Shown here in pieces: positions 47,361 to 61,000 of a stretch of DNA of 64,000 bases (its first letter is position 1; every line of letters begins with the position of its first letter). The DNA comes from Aquila chrysaetos chrysaetos (lineage: Eukaryota; Chordata; Aves; Accipitriformes; Accipitridae): positions 46,108,120-46,172,119 of the forward strand of contig NC_044006.1 of NCBI RefSeq assembly GCF_900496995.4, in the 5' to 3' direction. The notes below the pieces were generated by a model. It worked only from the letters and a program-made list of their open reading frames with translations, had not been told where the DNA came from and did no database searches. Position numbers and translations under genes: made by a program.

Positions 47361-50300
47361 GTGGGAAAAGTGTGATCTTCCAGGTCTGTCTGTCTATACA
47401 CTGCTTCCATCTCTTGACAGAAGAGAAATTTCTGGTTCTGGAAGTATAGTCTCATCTCCAGGCCCTTTAAGATGTCTTTGCATTGGTATTATCCCAAGGG
47501 CCTGGATCATAGGGACAGAAAAGGACAGACTTGATGCAGGGGCAGGCACCCAGCCACATGGTCAATACCATTTTTTCCCAGCTAGTATAGTGCTGTCTGT
47601 GACCCTTGAACAAAGGTGGAAAAGTCTGAATCTCCTGTATTTGAACTTCTTTAGGTCATCAACACAGTAAAAGAGAGAGATTCTGTGACATCTTTTAACC
47701 TTTTCTTCCACTGACATGTCCTACTTATTCCACAAACTATAAATTATCTGCCTGCCCACTTCCCTTTAGAATATCCTTCAGTATCACACATACCATCTAT
47801 CTTCTCTCGGGTGGTCTTATTGATATAAATCTAACTAAATTTTAGAGCAGTTGTTCTCAATTGGTTGGTTTTTTTTTTCGAGGCTGCTGCTTCTATTTTG
47901 AACCTGGAGAAGGACTGATGTACTTGAAAGCTAATTGATTTTTCCCAGCTAGACTAGTGGGTCTAATAATATAGGTCTGCCTACAAACCTTATTTTGGTC
48001 ATATCCTTGGATACTTCAACAATACTATTTTGTTATTTCTTCTGGCGTAATTTATGGCTGTCAGTGTTATGCAAATATCCCAGCAATAACTAGTAGTGAT
48101 ACGGAAAGAGTTATGTTGGCCTGTCAACAATGTTCCTAAACTTCATCAGGGAAAAATAAACAGAAAAATCTCAGGCAACTGGTGTACTGGAAGAGACTGC
48201 AACGCAAATGCATCTTCTTATTATGAAGTTGCCATGATACAGTCATTTGTTCATTCTGGGTTGAATCTTTATTTTTTTTATTCCTGTGCATTCCTAAATC
48301 GGAGAAATTTGGTGTTCACGGGTGTGTTTCTTGCTGCTAGTGGAGTTCCAGAGCCGTTTGCACTTTCCCTGCAGACCTGTAGGGTGAGAGGTGCTGGACA
48401 GTATGGAAGCAGACACTTGAGTCTTGTAACGCCATCAGTAGAAGTGCTAGTGATGAGTGTAGGATGCTGTGGCAGTCGTTAACGTTGAACTGTTAAATGA
48501 GACACTTGGACTGAGGTAATTGGGTTTCTGGCAGCCAGCAGCCATGAGAGTGACAGATCCAAGTACCAAAATGTTACCTGTCAGTCTGCAGCTGTGTCAT
48601 ATTAGCAGTTCCAGCACTAGCCTCTTTCCTATTGCTGACTGGGAGAAGATGGTGAACCTTGGCATATACAGCCCAGCAACACCTCTCCAGTGGGTAGGGG
48701 ATGTGTCCTGTATGTCTGCAAAACAGAGCCATCCGTGTGGTCCTTCTCAGTGATGGCTGAGACCAACAAGAGCGTTTCTTTCTTGCGTCCCTTGTGGGAG
48801 AGGCAGCGGGAAAGCAAGCACATACTCTTCACTCTCCTCCTTGTCTGGACCACCTCAGGTGGCTACTAAAGACACCGCTCTCCCAGCATGGCCCCTGGTG
48901 CCCCAGGGCAGCAGGGAGCAGTGACGAGGTGAGACTCCAACCTACACAGCTCCCACCAAAGCTCCCGAGGTCCCCTGTAAGCTCAGGACTTCTTTCTCGT
49001 CAGAGAATAACGTGGGTAGACTCGAAAGGAGAAACCCAGAAGGGGCCAAGCTGAAACCCCGGCTAGTGCATGGGGTGACATGAGCTGCCAGGCCTCCGTG
49101 GGAGGAAACCGCAGCCACAGTCATGCTGGGAATCGGATTCCTGCCAGGAAAAAATAGCAAGTGAGAGCAGGTCATCCGGGACGCCAGCGCAGCAGCTCTG
49201 TGCCAAGGGCCAAATATAGGTTATGTGCACAGCCTGGGAGCGCTCGCCAGCCTGAATCCTGTCTTCTGCAGGTGTTGGCATAACTTTCCCTCCCCGGGTT
49301 TGTTTCCGTTTACATGAAGCAATAAAGGCCCATGTGGCTGGTAAGGAGCAGGAATTAACTTTTCCTTAAATATCATAGCACAAAACCAAAAGCCTGGTGG
49401 AGAAGTGATAGAAGCCAGGCCTGAAGATTGGCCTTTTTTCCCCTCCAAAATCGAAAGATGTGGCTCTTTTTGGAAAAGATATATTTATGTAATTTGTCCT
49501 TGTTTCGGTCCTTAATAACCAGCACAGCTCAGCCAGCACTGAATGGTTGGCTGCAATTAACCCGTGTAATATTATTTGTGACTCTTTTTGAGAAAGGACT
49601 GGTTTGTCTTGGCCCACAAGCCTTATTTTACATAGTAAAAAGCCCAATTTTTAAGTGCAAATGCGATTTTTAAAGGTAGTTATTCTTGTCCATGAACATG
49701 ATGGGAACTTAAAGCAAAGCCTTTGAGATGCCAGAGGAGACCCGTTACAATTACCAGGCAGTTTACCAGTGCCTCAGTAAGGGTGGCATGTTTGAGAGTG
49801 ACAGGTTTTGTTCTTTTCCATGCACTCTTCAGACAAACCCAGCGAGGCTGAATCGTCACACGCCCTACAGCCACCACCGCACTAGGGCTGAACCCGCCGG
49901 TTCTGAAAGCGCACATTTTGAGGAAGGTGTTCTAAACAGAAACCAGAGTTCAGCAACCCTGCACCCTTAAAACACTGAAAGCAAGGGATTGGGCCGCATT
50001 TTCTTGCTCTCTTTGCTTGCCTGAAGTGCTGGTCTGTCATTGCATAAGTGCACAAGCTGTCCTGAAATAAAATTGTGCCGCTCAAATATAAGATGCTAAG
50101 AAGCTTGCTTCTTGCTGCTGATGTAGTACCCCAGTTGCTTGTCAGTGCCCTGCCCCAGGCACCACCATTCGGGAGCTGTGCTGGGAGCTGGAGCCCCACG
50201 ATGGGACTGTACCAGGGAGGGGAGGAAGGGCCTCCATCCCTCTCCAGTCCCACCAGTGCCACTCAGGTCGGTGCATGGATGTTTGAACAAAGAAGTTCTG

Positions 50301-51419
50301 CATCCTAAACTGTGAATTATGGCTGCGTGGCAGGTAAACATGAAATGACTCCCCCACCCACCCATTTATGAGACCTTGTCTAACACTACTTTATGCCTCT
50401 AAATCGACCCTGGGGGTCTTTTAAAGATTTGAGAAAATGGCTCCTTGTCACTTGAACTCTTGATTTGCGTGCCAAGTGATGATTTGAGAAGCAAAAGGGT
50501 TTCAGTGTTTTCAGCAAAAAATTTTCATAACTGCATGGGACTCAAGAAAAACCAAAATGTAGCTTTTGTGAAAATTATGACAATCGCGGCAGCTGGCTAA
50601 TAGGAACTCAGGGAGAGTGGGAAAAGCTGAACTCCACTATTGCCAAGGACTGCGTGTGGCTTAAAGATGCTATAGTGAGCGTGGGTGTGGGTAGTGCTGA
50701 GAGCTTATGTTGTAGCACTGTTTAGCGTAGTTTATGCTTTTCACGTTAAACCACTTCCCTGTATTTATACTTAAGCTTGCTAACCCCTTTCGGCCTGCTC
50801 TCAAGAGTTGGAGAACGATGATGCAAGTTGCTCACTTTTTTCTGTTTATGTGCCCAGCTCTCCGTTATATGCCAAGCAACAGGCATGAAGTGTTTGATAC
50901 TTAAAAGTCCTACCCAGGAGCTTGGCTAGATAAGTCGTAAGAGAACCCACTACCTCATATCTCTTAATGAAGAATAGGAGACCTTCTGGAAGGTGTTTCT
51001 CAAGCCCCCAAAAGATGTGATAAGAGTAGATGCTTCTCCTGCACATATGTGCAACCATATGGCACAGTTTATTCTGGGCCATGACTAGGGTTTCAAGGCA
51101 TTCCTACATTACAAAGAAAGTTGTTAATGAATAGCATGTCCTGAATTATGCCTGAGGTAAGAATTATCTTTTAAGGGATTTTGAATAGCCTTTGAATCTT
51201 TTAATTAAGAAAGCTACAGGGGTAGAATAATGCATACCTTAGAGGTATTAAAAGGAATCTAAAAGCAATTTTAACAGCTAGATGATCAATTGTGTGTGTT
51301 TTCTTAAAGTAGTTGCCCAGCTGTTTCTTACAGCACAGGAAGGGAGAAGGCCGAATCACTTGTTTGTCCTGTTGTCACTTCAGTTAACTGGTACAGATTA
51401 GGGTAAATTCCAAGCAGCA

Positions 51420-51950
51420 AGGGATTGCATTCAGGCTAAAAGCATTATGTATAAACAATGCTTCAAAATCCTGGTGTTCTGAATTTTCTGAACATTTTTA
51501 TTAAAAACAAACTTTTTGAGTAAAGCCAATAATACTTTCAACAAAACTAAAATATATTCTAAAAATTTTAAGTTACAAAGTAGTTTATTCATTTACAAAT
51601 AACTTCTCTCATGGACTGAAACTGAGTTGTAGTCAAATTATCTTCCCTTTAGGATTACACACATATCTTGTACTAGTGCACTGACTTTCTCGCACGTGTA
51701 CATTTTCAATAGTTTTCTTAAAAAATAGTCTAACATTTTATAAAATTGTATTTGTATAGTAAAGGTATTTTAATGTTTAAATATAATGCCTGAATAATGT
51801 AATAATTCTAAATATGTATGATGTTTACCAATATTACATATTTATAAATGTTATTTATATTGAATATACTATAGTAAGCATTTTAATAATTTTATTTAGA
51901 ATTCAAAAAGAATGTTCAAAAATAGTTTTTCATTTTTAAATCTGTTTTGA
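51420..51950. other. AT-rich block
   Basis: About 500 bp very poor in G and C, with many TTTA/TAAA motifs and no recognisable gene or repeat family. It could be a matrix-attachment-like or decayed repeat region. No function is shown. Confidence 0.4.
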
Positions 51951-52236
51951 CAATGGACAGGACCTTAATCAGAAAGAAGTCATTACTACAGCTCAAGGTT
52001 CTTTGTGGAATGAAAATATGCCTCAGGTCACCAGCACCTCCCATGTTCTGAAATTTTTAAACACGAGAAGAGTAAGTGGACACTAATTTATTTAATATGT
52101 GCAGCCACTGGATGAACTCACTTGCAAGATGTGGATAGTTTATTAGAAAACTACTTAAAATCTGTAAGACTGAACAAAGAGAAGAGCTATATCCCTATTG
52201 TCCTGACTGGTTGCTAGAATTATCGAGAGCCACTTC

Positions 52237-52241
<5 letters not shown>

Positions 52242-52274
<33 letters not shown>

Positions 52275-52325
52275 AAAAAAAAAACCACCAAAAAACCCCC
52301 AAAACCACACCCCCACCCCACCCCC
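52242..52325. repeat. A31 run followed by A/C-rich tract
   Basis: Thirty-one A, then AACCAAA/CCACCAA-type sequence and CCCCACCCC. Long poly(A) is uncommon in bird DNA because CR1 elements do not end in poly(A). No source transcript upstream was recognised. Confidence 0.85.
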
Positions 52326-53778
52326 GATGTATCCCTCCCTCTCCCAAGCATGGTCAGGGACTGGACCCTGGGACCTAGCAGAGGGTCTCACCTGGTAGAA
52401 GCTGGTTTCTCCAGGTAGTAAGTAAGTAAGTGCCCTTCTCGCTCAGCCAGCCTGGAGCTGCACCAGGGACGAGCTCGGGGACTTTTGGCACAGGTCTGGC
52501 CACTGGGTTTGGGATATGCCGGCCGAGCAGGTAAGAGGGATGCTGGCGTGGAAGGTCATCACCACATGTCCTGCGGGTGAATCTCTATTGGCCAAAACAC
52601 GGTAAGGGTGAAAGCAGGATTGCTGCTGAAAACACTTGAAAGGAGTATCAGCTTGATGATGGTTTGTTATCTGTAGGATTACTAACAACTGCTGTAGGGT
52701 AGGAACCCCCTTTGTATATGGCTTGACCCCGTTAGACAAGCCTGCAACACCATTAGGTAATGGAAGCAGTAAGAAATAGGAACTATATCAACACCTTTCA
52801 GATTTCTAACCAGTGCTATAACCAAGGAGACTGTAAAACTCGCTGTTGCATCCCAGGGAAGATGCTGTACCTCTCCTGGAGAGCACCTGCATGCTAGAAG
52901 AATGTTTTAAAGCAATATAAATGGTTCTCTTAGTTAAAACCACAGCATGATTTCAGAAGGGAAAGGCCAGAAGGGAAGAATCACCTTCAAATTCAATAAT
53001 CCCCATTTTAAAGTGCATCCTATTGCAATTTATTGTTGCGTGAAAGAGATATGTACAGGCCTGATATTTAGATTCCACTGATGTTTCAAAGTTAAATGCA
53101 ATATATTTAGTGTTGACTGTAACTTTCATTTCTCTCACACAGAAACACTAATTCAAAGTTTGTGTTAAAGAAATGCTTTGGGTTGGGGACATTTTTAAAC
53201 TGAAATGCAGACTCTGTGAAGGCTTCCAGGGAAGGGTACTTTGCCTGAAGAAAGTCATATAAAAAAGACGTGCCCAGCTTCTAAACTATGGGTTTCTTGA
53301 AAAGCCTAATCATTACATGTGTTTGTACTGAAATTGTCTGATGCAAACTGGGTCTATTTGTATTCATGCCCCCACCTAGTTCAGTTACCAGGATGTATGT
53401 GAAATGCTGTGTGAAAATACAAGCGTGCATTGAAAGTCCCCATCTGAACTGATCTCAAAGATTAAGTGTGGAAAATTCCTGAAAACTAGATTTAGAAACA
53501 CTTAGTGCCTAAGCAAAATAACAAATCATTTTGCTGGGGGAGGGCAAGCCAAGAGGGGCTCCCAGGAGCTAAACATCAAACACGATACGAACACAGAAGA
53601 CGTCAGGTTTTGGGAGTTCTGTGACTGAAAATTGGACAACTACCATCAGTCCAGAGTGCAAATCCTCATCCTGCTCTAAACCACAGGTCTCAACTTGGCC
53701 AACAGCCCTGTCCTAAAAACACCCATTTCTCTCCAACACATCATCTATAAAATGGAGCCTGGGACAACCGCATCAGCA

Positions 53779-53835
53779 ATCATAGAATATCTCAGGTTGG
53801 AAGGGTCCCGTAAGAATCATTGAGCCCAACTTGAG
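53779..53835 (-). mobile_element. CR1 LINE 3'-end fragment, inverted
   Basis: AATCATAGAATATCTCAGGT, then TGGAAGGGTCCCGTAAGAAT and CATTGAGCCCAACT: the complement of a CR1 3' terminus. Similarity fades after about 53835. Confidence 0.8.
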
Positions 53836-55838
53836 GGGTGCCTGGCTTGTAGGTACCTGAACTTCAGTGAAGGGGATCCCACTGAGCATGAGAGAGCTTG
53901 GCTTATATCCGCTGTATGCTGAGGGGACAGACGCATCCAGCATCCAAGACTTGCTGCCTTTTGCCACAAAGTGCCTGCTGCTGACGATGATTTCTCTCTC
54001 CAGCAGATGGCCCGGCCAGCCCGCAGCCAGCCTTGTCCAGCTGCCCCTGGCAGTCTCACCACAGGCGCACTTCATGGTGTCCTCTGCACGTTATTCTAGA
54101 TCAGCACCTTTGAAATCAGCCCGAGTTTTAGATTATACAGAAAAGTAGTTTTACGTACACCCAACTGAATATTCATTAGTACCTTAGAAAACCGCTATTT
54201 TGAATTTGAAATGTTTCCAGCAATAGTGGCTCTGTATCAAAGACGACTCAATACTACCACTTCACAGCTGCAGAGTTTGTGAACAGAGGGTCCCAGGTCA
54301 GTAGTGCCTGGCAAATTTATTTTCTGTAGTAACAAAGACTGAAATGGAAAGCATGCAGCTAATGCATCAATTCTGCTTTATAGTATGACTATCTTACTGT
54401 CTCCTCTAAGTTACTGGAAATACCGACATGACATGACATATTTCCCCTTCCAAAGATCAATACCTGTTACAAAAATAAATGCTGTTCTAGATGGAAAGCT
54501 GGCATTCAACAGCACTTGATTTCCACTTGCTATGTGCTGTTTCCAGTAAAGCTAGATACATACTGAGACAAGACATTTACAACCATATGATCTGTGGCTT
54601 GCCTGAAGTGTTGACTTTTCCATAGAAAAATCTGTACTGTCTGTTAACTTACTGGTTTCTAATGACAAAATATGCCACTTCTTTAGTTAATTATGCTGTT
54701 TCATGCTTTTCCCCCTGTAAGAATACAAGCCTGTCTTTTCTAAACCTTACTAATCCAATCACTCATATTTCATGTGGATTTAACTCTAAGGGAAGGATGC
54801 AGAGTGTTTTAAGTAACATATTCTTAAAGAGAAGATGAACTGGAGCGGTGCGATGTATCAGCAAGCTGACTCGCTGTCCTAGTCATTCAGGGCCACCAGC
54901 ATGGTCAGAGGCATGGACTGCAAAGAGGAGAGTGGGTCAGGAGAAGACTACTTCCAAAGTAACCAGACCTATGAGAAATAAAATGGCAGCAATTGTTACC
55001 TGATCAACTGCTGTGTGAAAAAAAGTGCAAGCTGGGAGATGGTGCTGCACTGGACCTTTGCTGTTGAGTTCACATCCATGAGGCACAACACAGGATTCCA
55101 GGAACTCTGATCCCGAGTGCTGGCTGAGTATTCCCACAACATCAGACCTCTAGCTCCGGGCTTGGGTTTTGAGACTTGCATGCATGTACAAACCTGCACA
55201 TTGGCTCTATTTATGCAACATCCTAACCAGGTCCCAGGCACTGGAATTGTAAATGGCATCACATCAAGGCACAAGGGGAATACTAAAGAAAGTAGGACGA
55301 GTCTTGAGAAGTTTATATATTCATTTATGTATTTCAGTCAAATATCTAATTGTAACATCATGCTGATGTAAGTAAATTTCAGATTTCACATGTAATGACT
55401 TCTAGTCATGTGTGTTTTGAAGCTAATGCTCCTAAAATGAGATTTTTTTTTCTTGCAAAATTTAGCCATCACCAATAACTGAGTGTAGTCTGAACTAAGA
55501 ACAGCATATTCTTCTACTTATCGTTTGCATCAATTTTGCACATTCAAAACTGGGAGTCTACAGATTTGTTGCTGTACATTTTCTTTGGCTTAATAAGTTG
55601 AATGAATCAACATTTGCTATGGAATCTGGTTAATCTGTCCAAAGTTATACAGAAATGTGGGAATAAAGATTAGACAGTGATCCCAATTAACTATGGATGC
55701 CGATTTTGTGGTTAAGAAGTATGAAAACAGGCTCTTGACATTCTTGTGTAATTTTCACTTGAAGAATCATAAAAACTTTGGCAGATCAAATTTAGAAAAG
55801 ATACACACTAACACCATGAAACTAAGATATAAAAGCCA

Positions 55839-56250
55839 TTTATTCAAAAAAATGTGGTGGTGTCAAATCACATACACAAGCCAATATTGAGCTACAAACA
55901 CAGACCAAACGGTTCTATAAACAGAAATTGGAGTGTTCATATACCATAGTACCTGAAAAAGACCGTTAATAAAAAGGAGTCCATAAGTATTTCATTTCAC
56001 TTTTTCTATATGGCTCCTTGCTGAATGTCTTTGCCTAAGTTAGTGTACAATGAGCCAGAGGTAGAGTCCCAAGTAAAGCATCTAATGCCTCAGGGCTCCA
56101 TTAAAAACCTTTATTCTTCTAAACAAAAGGAAAGCCTAGCCTATAGTTTTCTGTATGACACTGAAGTAAAGCCTCTTTGCTTGAACAGTACAGCATTCCC
56201 AAGCGCATTTGGCATTAACCTAGATTGAGACTGTGCTTTGTTAAACCGTC
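55839..56250 (-). other. BZW2: Probable BZW2 3' UTR with two candidate poly(A) signals
   Basis: Minus-strand AATAAA hexamers occur at 56110-56115 and 55839-55844, giving 3' UTRs of about 140 or 410 nt. Which one is used is unknown, and longer forms are possible. Confidence 0.5.
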
Positions 56251-56279
56251 TCAGTTCTCCTCTCCTTCGGACTCCGACT
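56251..56279 (-). CDS. BZW2: BZW2 last coding exon (acidic tail)
   Basis: Only 29 coding bases after the TTCTTCTAG acceptor: the tail ESESEGEEN and TGA. The phase with the previous exon is correct, and the peptide is identical to the human tail. Confidence 0.94.
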
Positions 56280-58060
56280 CTAGAAGAAAAAGAAAGTAAA
56301 ACACTTCATGTAGGTTGCACAAGGACAGTGATGCAAGCAATTCTATAAAGATAACAAGATAGTCTTCCAAAATTCAAATGAAAATTTTCATCACACCTAG
56401 TATTTCCTAGGAAAGGTTGGCAGATTAAATAGTTAGCCGGAAAGAAACACACGGCTTCAGAAGACGAAGATCTACTCTGCTACCCTCCTTGGTGGAGGTC
56501 TTCATTTACAGGTCTGTCACTAGAATTTTAACCAGATCACTATGAATTATTCTGGTCCTCATCTGCACAGACATGCAATGCGTATCTGAGCTGAGGATCA
56601 GCATTATTTGCTCTCTCTTCTAATCTCTATGAATAGGCTGTGCTGCTATCATCCAGGAAGCACCCTTTAAACTATTTGCTCTGCAAATACCAATCATCAG
56701 CATCATACAGCCTATCTAGAAAGGCATATGTGGTGTTACCCTACAGCAGGTATGAAGTCCATACAAATTTTTTTATGATTTGTATAGCATACAATAAAAG
56801 TAATTTTGAAGTAGAAGCAGGAGAAGTAGAAGTAATTTAGAAATAGGAACATACATGGTGGTTTTGTCACCTAAAGCTACTTTGCATCATGTTGTATTTC
56901 TGTCTGTGTTCACCTGACAGGAAAGGGCTTGCTGCCAACAAATATTACACATTAGATCAGATTTCTCAGAGCAAACATGATCTGCGTGTTCTTACAGCAA
57001 CATTTTGTCTCCATTTGTACTGGACTTTGTAATTAAGGACATCTGGCAGAGGGGACATGCAGGAAAGGATAAAAATAAAGAGCAACAAAAAGGCATACAA
57101 GCAGAACATTGAAAGGGGAAAAAATGCTTAATTAGACCAAGATTGCTAGTCCAGTCTTAAGTATGAAATTAGCTACCATTTTTATGCTGCTACCTGCACG
57201 TGTGAATTGCTGCAAAGTCTTATCTGCTCCTTAGCATTACTATGTGTTCCCTCCAAATTTCTAAAATCAATTACATTAAATGGATGCAAATGAACGCTAA
57301 TAATTATATCCCTATCTATTACACATGGATTGATCTTTCCAACTGATTGGAACTCCTTTTCAAGCCAAAAAAGATAATTTTTATATTCAGTACAAACCAA
57401 AGTAATTTTCTATGCAGAATGTAAGAAAAAACAAAAGTTAGGGACTAAAGCAACTAGTTCCCATCCCCAGTAATAGTCTTAAAGCAGCAAATACAGACCA
57501 GATATCTTAGCCTGATCATTCAGCTAAAAGCAATTTCAACTGCAGTAGCACAGGCAGGCTTATGCTATGTTCATGTCACTGGTACAGATGATAATAGCAG
57601 AAAAGGCACTGATACAGAAAACTGTTAGGTTGCATATGCTAACACCAAGGTACTTCACGTGGTCATCAGCGCAGCATTCCTCCCTGCAGAAGCTTAAAAG
57701 AATTTATCTACAGACAAGTGGTACCTGATGGCTTAAGGACTTCATAAGGACACCACAAACGTTAAAAAGCAGCAAGTGTTGTTAGGCTTGGGCATGGATG
57801 GAAACAATTTGGAGCAGTCATGCCTGCTGTTTTCTATTCTAAGTCTGTACACTTCATATGCCTATTACAACTAAAATCTGAAAAAAATAAATTTGATTTG
57901 CAAAGAGACTACCATAGTTCTTTAAATGAACCTTTACCTTCTTCAGCGTTTTGCAGCCACTCCACAAATTTCTTCATCTGGTCAAGAAAAACACTTTTGC
58001 CTTTAGCAACATGCGCTTCTTTATACCACTTGAGGATAGCTTCTTCACTCAGAACATCAG
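56251..58060 (-). CDS. BZW2: BZW2 (eIF5-mimic protein 1), last two coding exons; partial, 5' part outside window
   Basis: Exons 57938-58060 and 56251-56279 join in frame. The first encodes [20 protein letters not shown] then [20 protein letters not shown], with the preceding Ala codon split from an unseen exon. The second adds ESESEGEEN and TGA. This matches the C-terminus of human BZW2 essentially residue for residue, and BZW1 differs at several of these positions. Known: BZW2/5MP1 is a cytosolic HEAT/W2-domain protein that mimics eIF5, binds eIF2 and eIF3 through its W2 domain and tightens start-codon selection. The aromatic and acidic [17 protein letters not shown] segment is the W2 domain's AA-box 2. 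Roughly 370 upstream residues are missing because the gene continues beyond 64000. Confidence 0.95.
57938..58060 (-). CDS. BZW2: BZW2 penultimate coding exon
   Basis: 123 bp: it begins with the last two bases of an Ala codon after a TTTCAG acceptor and ends with one base of a Glu codon before GTAAAG. It covers the final helices of the W2 domain. Confidence 0.95.
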
Positions 58061-61000
58061 CTGAAATACAGATCAGTGTTTGTAAAAAATCAATGTATTT
58101 TTTAGAGGTTAGCAAATTTTAAACATGAGAGAAGAAAGATTTTTTTTTTAAAGGCAGCATGAAGTAAGTTAATATGATCGCAGTGGAACAAGCTTTGCAT
58201 GAACTGTATTAGGCTATAACTACGGAATATCTGATGCATATAAGGGATTCCAGATGCAATAAAATGTGTAATGCATTAGACTTAAAATAAAGTACCAAAT
58301 ACTGTGCTTCTGTAAAGGACAGTTCTCTATTCATCTGCTTTAAATACACCACATAAGATGGTTGGATAAAAAAATTGGTCTGCACATCTTAGAAATTACC
58401 ACAATAAGAAATACCATGTTTTTTCTTGCTGTTGGATCACAGAACTGTGCATCGTTCTAGAAATCTGAAGTGACAGACACCTCCTGATTGAACAGTTAAA
58501 AGACAGCCAGTAGGGATTTTTTGCAATCAGTTGTCCCTAAAGTTTTATATTGTTTTTAGCTAATAAGTTTTAAGGTCACTATTCCGACCACCCATTTTAA
58601 GGGAGCGGCTCAGATGGACAGCACGGCTGACATTTTTATGTCAAGCATCAAGAACAGAATAACTGTCAGTGAGGGAACGTAAGGCTGAATATGATTCAGA
58701 ATAAAGAAATCCTAATAAACAGCAAGGACACTTATTGTTTCCAACAGATGCAAATTGAGGTCTAGCAACAGACCTCTAGCCCCAGGAACAAAGCTCCTGC
58801 TATCCAGCCAAGCCAAGTATCTCAGTAATTGATGGCTGTGGAGGCAAAATCTGGGATCCACAATGGCATTTTGGCAGTTACGTAATGCAAGATGCAAGAA
58901 TAAAAAAAATAAAATCTTCTATATTTGTTCTATATTTGTATATAAAAAGACTAAAGACAACTTCCTACATCCCATTAAAATTTCCATTCTTTTTGTCTTT
59001 GAACAAATCACTCTCCCTTGTTCTGCAAAATCAACACATTTATGTTGAGTTCTTCACTGCTTCCTTGAGCTCCTCAGTGCCTTCCCACCCATTGGGTATT
59101 GGCTGGCTGAAGCGCCAACCCTGACCACCACCTTCACTTCAGCCTGAAGTTTATAGCAGATGTGGCAGGGAAGAAGGCAAACTGAAATAAATGACACCAA
59201 AACCCCAAAGCATCTGATCAAATGAGACAGAGTAGACACATTTCACATATGCTGTTGAATAATAAACAGATGGAAGCAATCAGGGATACATTTGAACTTA
59301 ATCAAAACTATCCCAAGACATCCAACAGTAACTGAATATGAAGTCTCCCTGAAAATTTGGAATTTAGTGAGTGTGTGTGACTGGAAGTTACCTTGTCTCA
59401 GACACTTTTCCAAAATAAAACTTCTTCTGCAGTTTTCTGCAACTGCTGGTAAGCTGAAAACGCAGGGAAAACAGGACTGCACTGGCTCTGGGCTTTTTTC
59501 AGTACACCTAAAATTGCACTTGGTGAACCCTACAAGTGGCACATAAAGCCATATCTTCCTGAAATCACAACCCACCACAATGAACTTTTTCTCCAATGTA
59601 ACAGAAACACTGGAGCTTAGGAAGAGGTTTCAAACATGTTATTAAATACTTGCCAGTAGTCTTTAGCAGCAGCTCAAATGCATTACAGCATTTAACAAAT
59701 CAGGATTTTCATTTAGCAAACATGAAAATATGTCACACGGACTCTCACAAAACTGCAGTTTAATCCTTGCATGTAAAAAGCTTACTTTCACCACAGAGTC
59801 CTGAAGTTCACACAACTACATCTGCAGAATTACTCAGGGTGTGACATGTATTATGATCCTTAGGGACAGGCAAAGAAAATCAGGAGAGATTTTGGGGGCA
59901 GGGGGGAAGAGTAGAGCAACCCCCTCCCAGGACTCAAGCTAGCTCTTGGGCATTGTGGACTTTTGAAAATATGAAGTTGCTGTATAGAAGAAGCTGCCTG
60001 TTGCTGCATTACAGTCCACTGTACAAGGAAGTGCCTCCAGGTAGGTGCATATCTCAATCCAAGAGTAATAGGATTTAAGTTTCTTTTTTTGATTTGCAGA
60101 CTGTAAGCTCAGTGGGTTTATTGCCAAAGAGGAAGCAGGAACTTCTCAATCCCTCCCCAAAACCCCAAACCTGGTAATAGCAGCATGTAATCTCACTGTA
60201 TGCCTTGAAGATTAAAACATTCTCAAGTTAGGTGGATGAAAAATTTGCCTGTATATAACTCCATAGCAATAAGCCTCCTACACTAACAGAGAAGAACAAA
60301 ATGCATTCAACTACAAAAAGGACAACTGCAACTCTCCTTTCATTTATAAGCAATATTATTTGTAATACATTCATGCCTCCAGTGCTCATAAGAGATGATA
60401 TTCTCCTGTCAGCACAGACATGCTCAATTAAACAATCATGCAGGACAGGGTGTAGTTAATCATACCTCTAGGTTGCTTTGAAGCAATGGGAACACTGGGG
60501 GGGACGGCAGGAGGTAGGGAATGATTCATTTTGTATATATATATAGTTATTCCTCATTAAAGTTGATTATAGATATATTTTAACAGCTGAAGCTGAACAC
60601 TGTGGTTTGTGGGCGTGTGCACATCATTTTCACTGCAGTCCCAGGTGATGTCAGCCCAAGAGAGCTGGTTTTCCTGCAGGTGCAGCCAACTGCCACTCAA
60701 ATCACCCACGGTGAGAGCCTCCAGGGACGTCCCTTATGAAGGGGAGAAGCTGCAGAGCAGAGAGACTGGAGAACCCAGTGCCTTTACTGCAGGGTTAACT
60801 AGAAAGTTACTTGAAGTTCTGGTCTCAGCTTTGTACCAAATCACCCAGTTCAAATGAATTTCTGCTTTCAACTCAAACTGCATAGCCATCGGCAGTAAAG
60901 GGAAAAAAAGTACACCCTGTCAGCTGCCATCACAGTCAATCAATCTGCAAAATTCAACTCTATTGCAGCTAACTCTGTTGGGAGGAAAGAGCCTTAAGGC

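Larger units (their letters stand above)
46996..56250. other. Intergenic sequence upstream-right of TSPAN13, up to BZW2 3' end
   Basis: No recognised exon. It holds a short LTR fragment, an AT-rich block (51420-51950), a 31-A run followed by A/C-rich sequence (52242-52325) and a CR1 tail (53779-53835). The last few hundred bases before 56250 are probably the BZW2 3' UTR. Confidence 0.55.

Noticed and set aside
48096-50365. Cluster of short overlapping open frames on both strands
   Set aside because: None exceeds about 130 codons and none shows a known family or paired splice sites, and frames overlap on both strands. Treated as intergenic noise.
52155-52391. Minus-strand open frame with a poly-phenylalanine stretch
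   Set aside because: It is simply the translation of the A31 and A/C-rich simple repeat.
59380-59470. Possible upstream BZW2 exon ending at a minus-strand GTAACT donor near 59393
   Set aside because: Its translation does not match BZW2, which should end IVVLFYKA at this junction.
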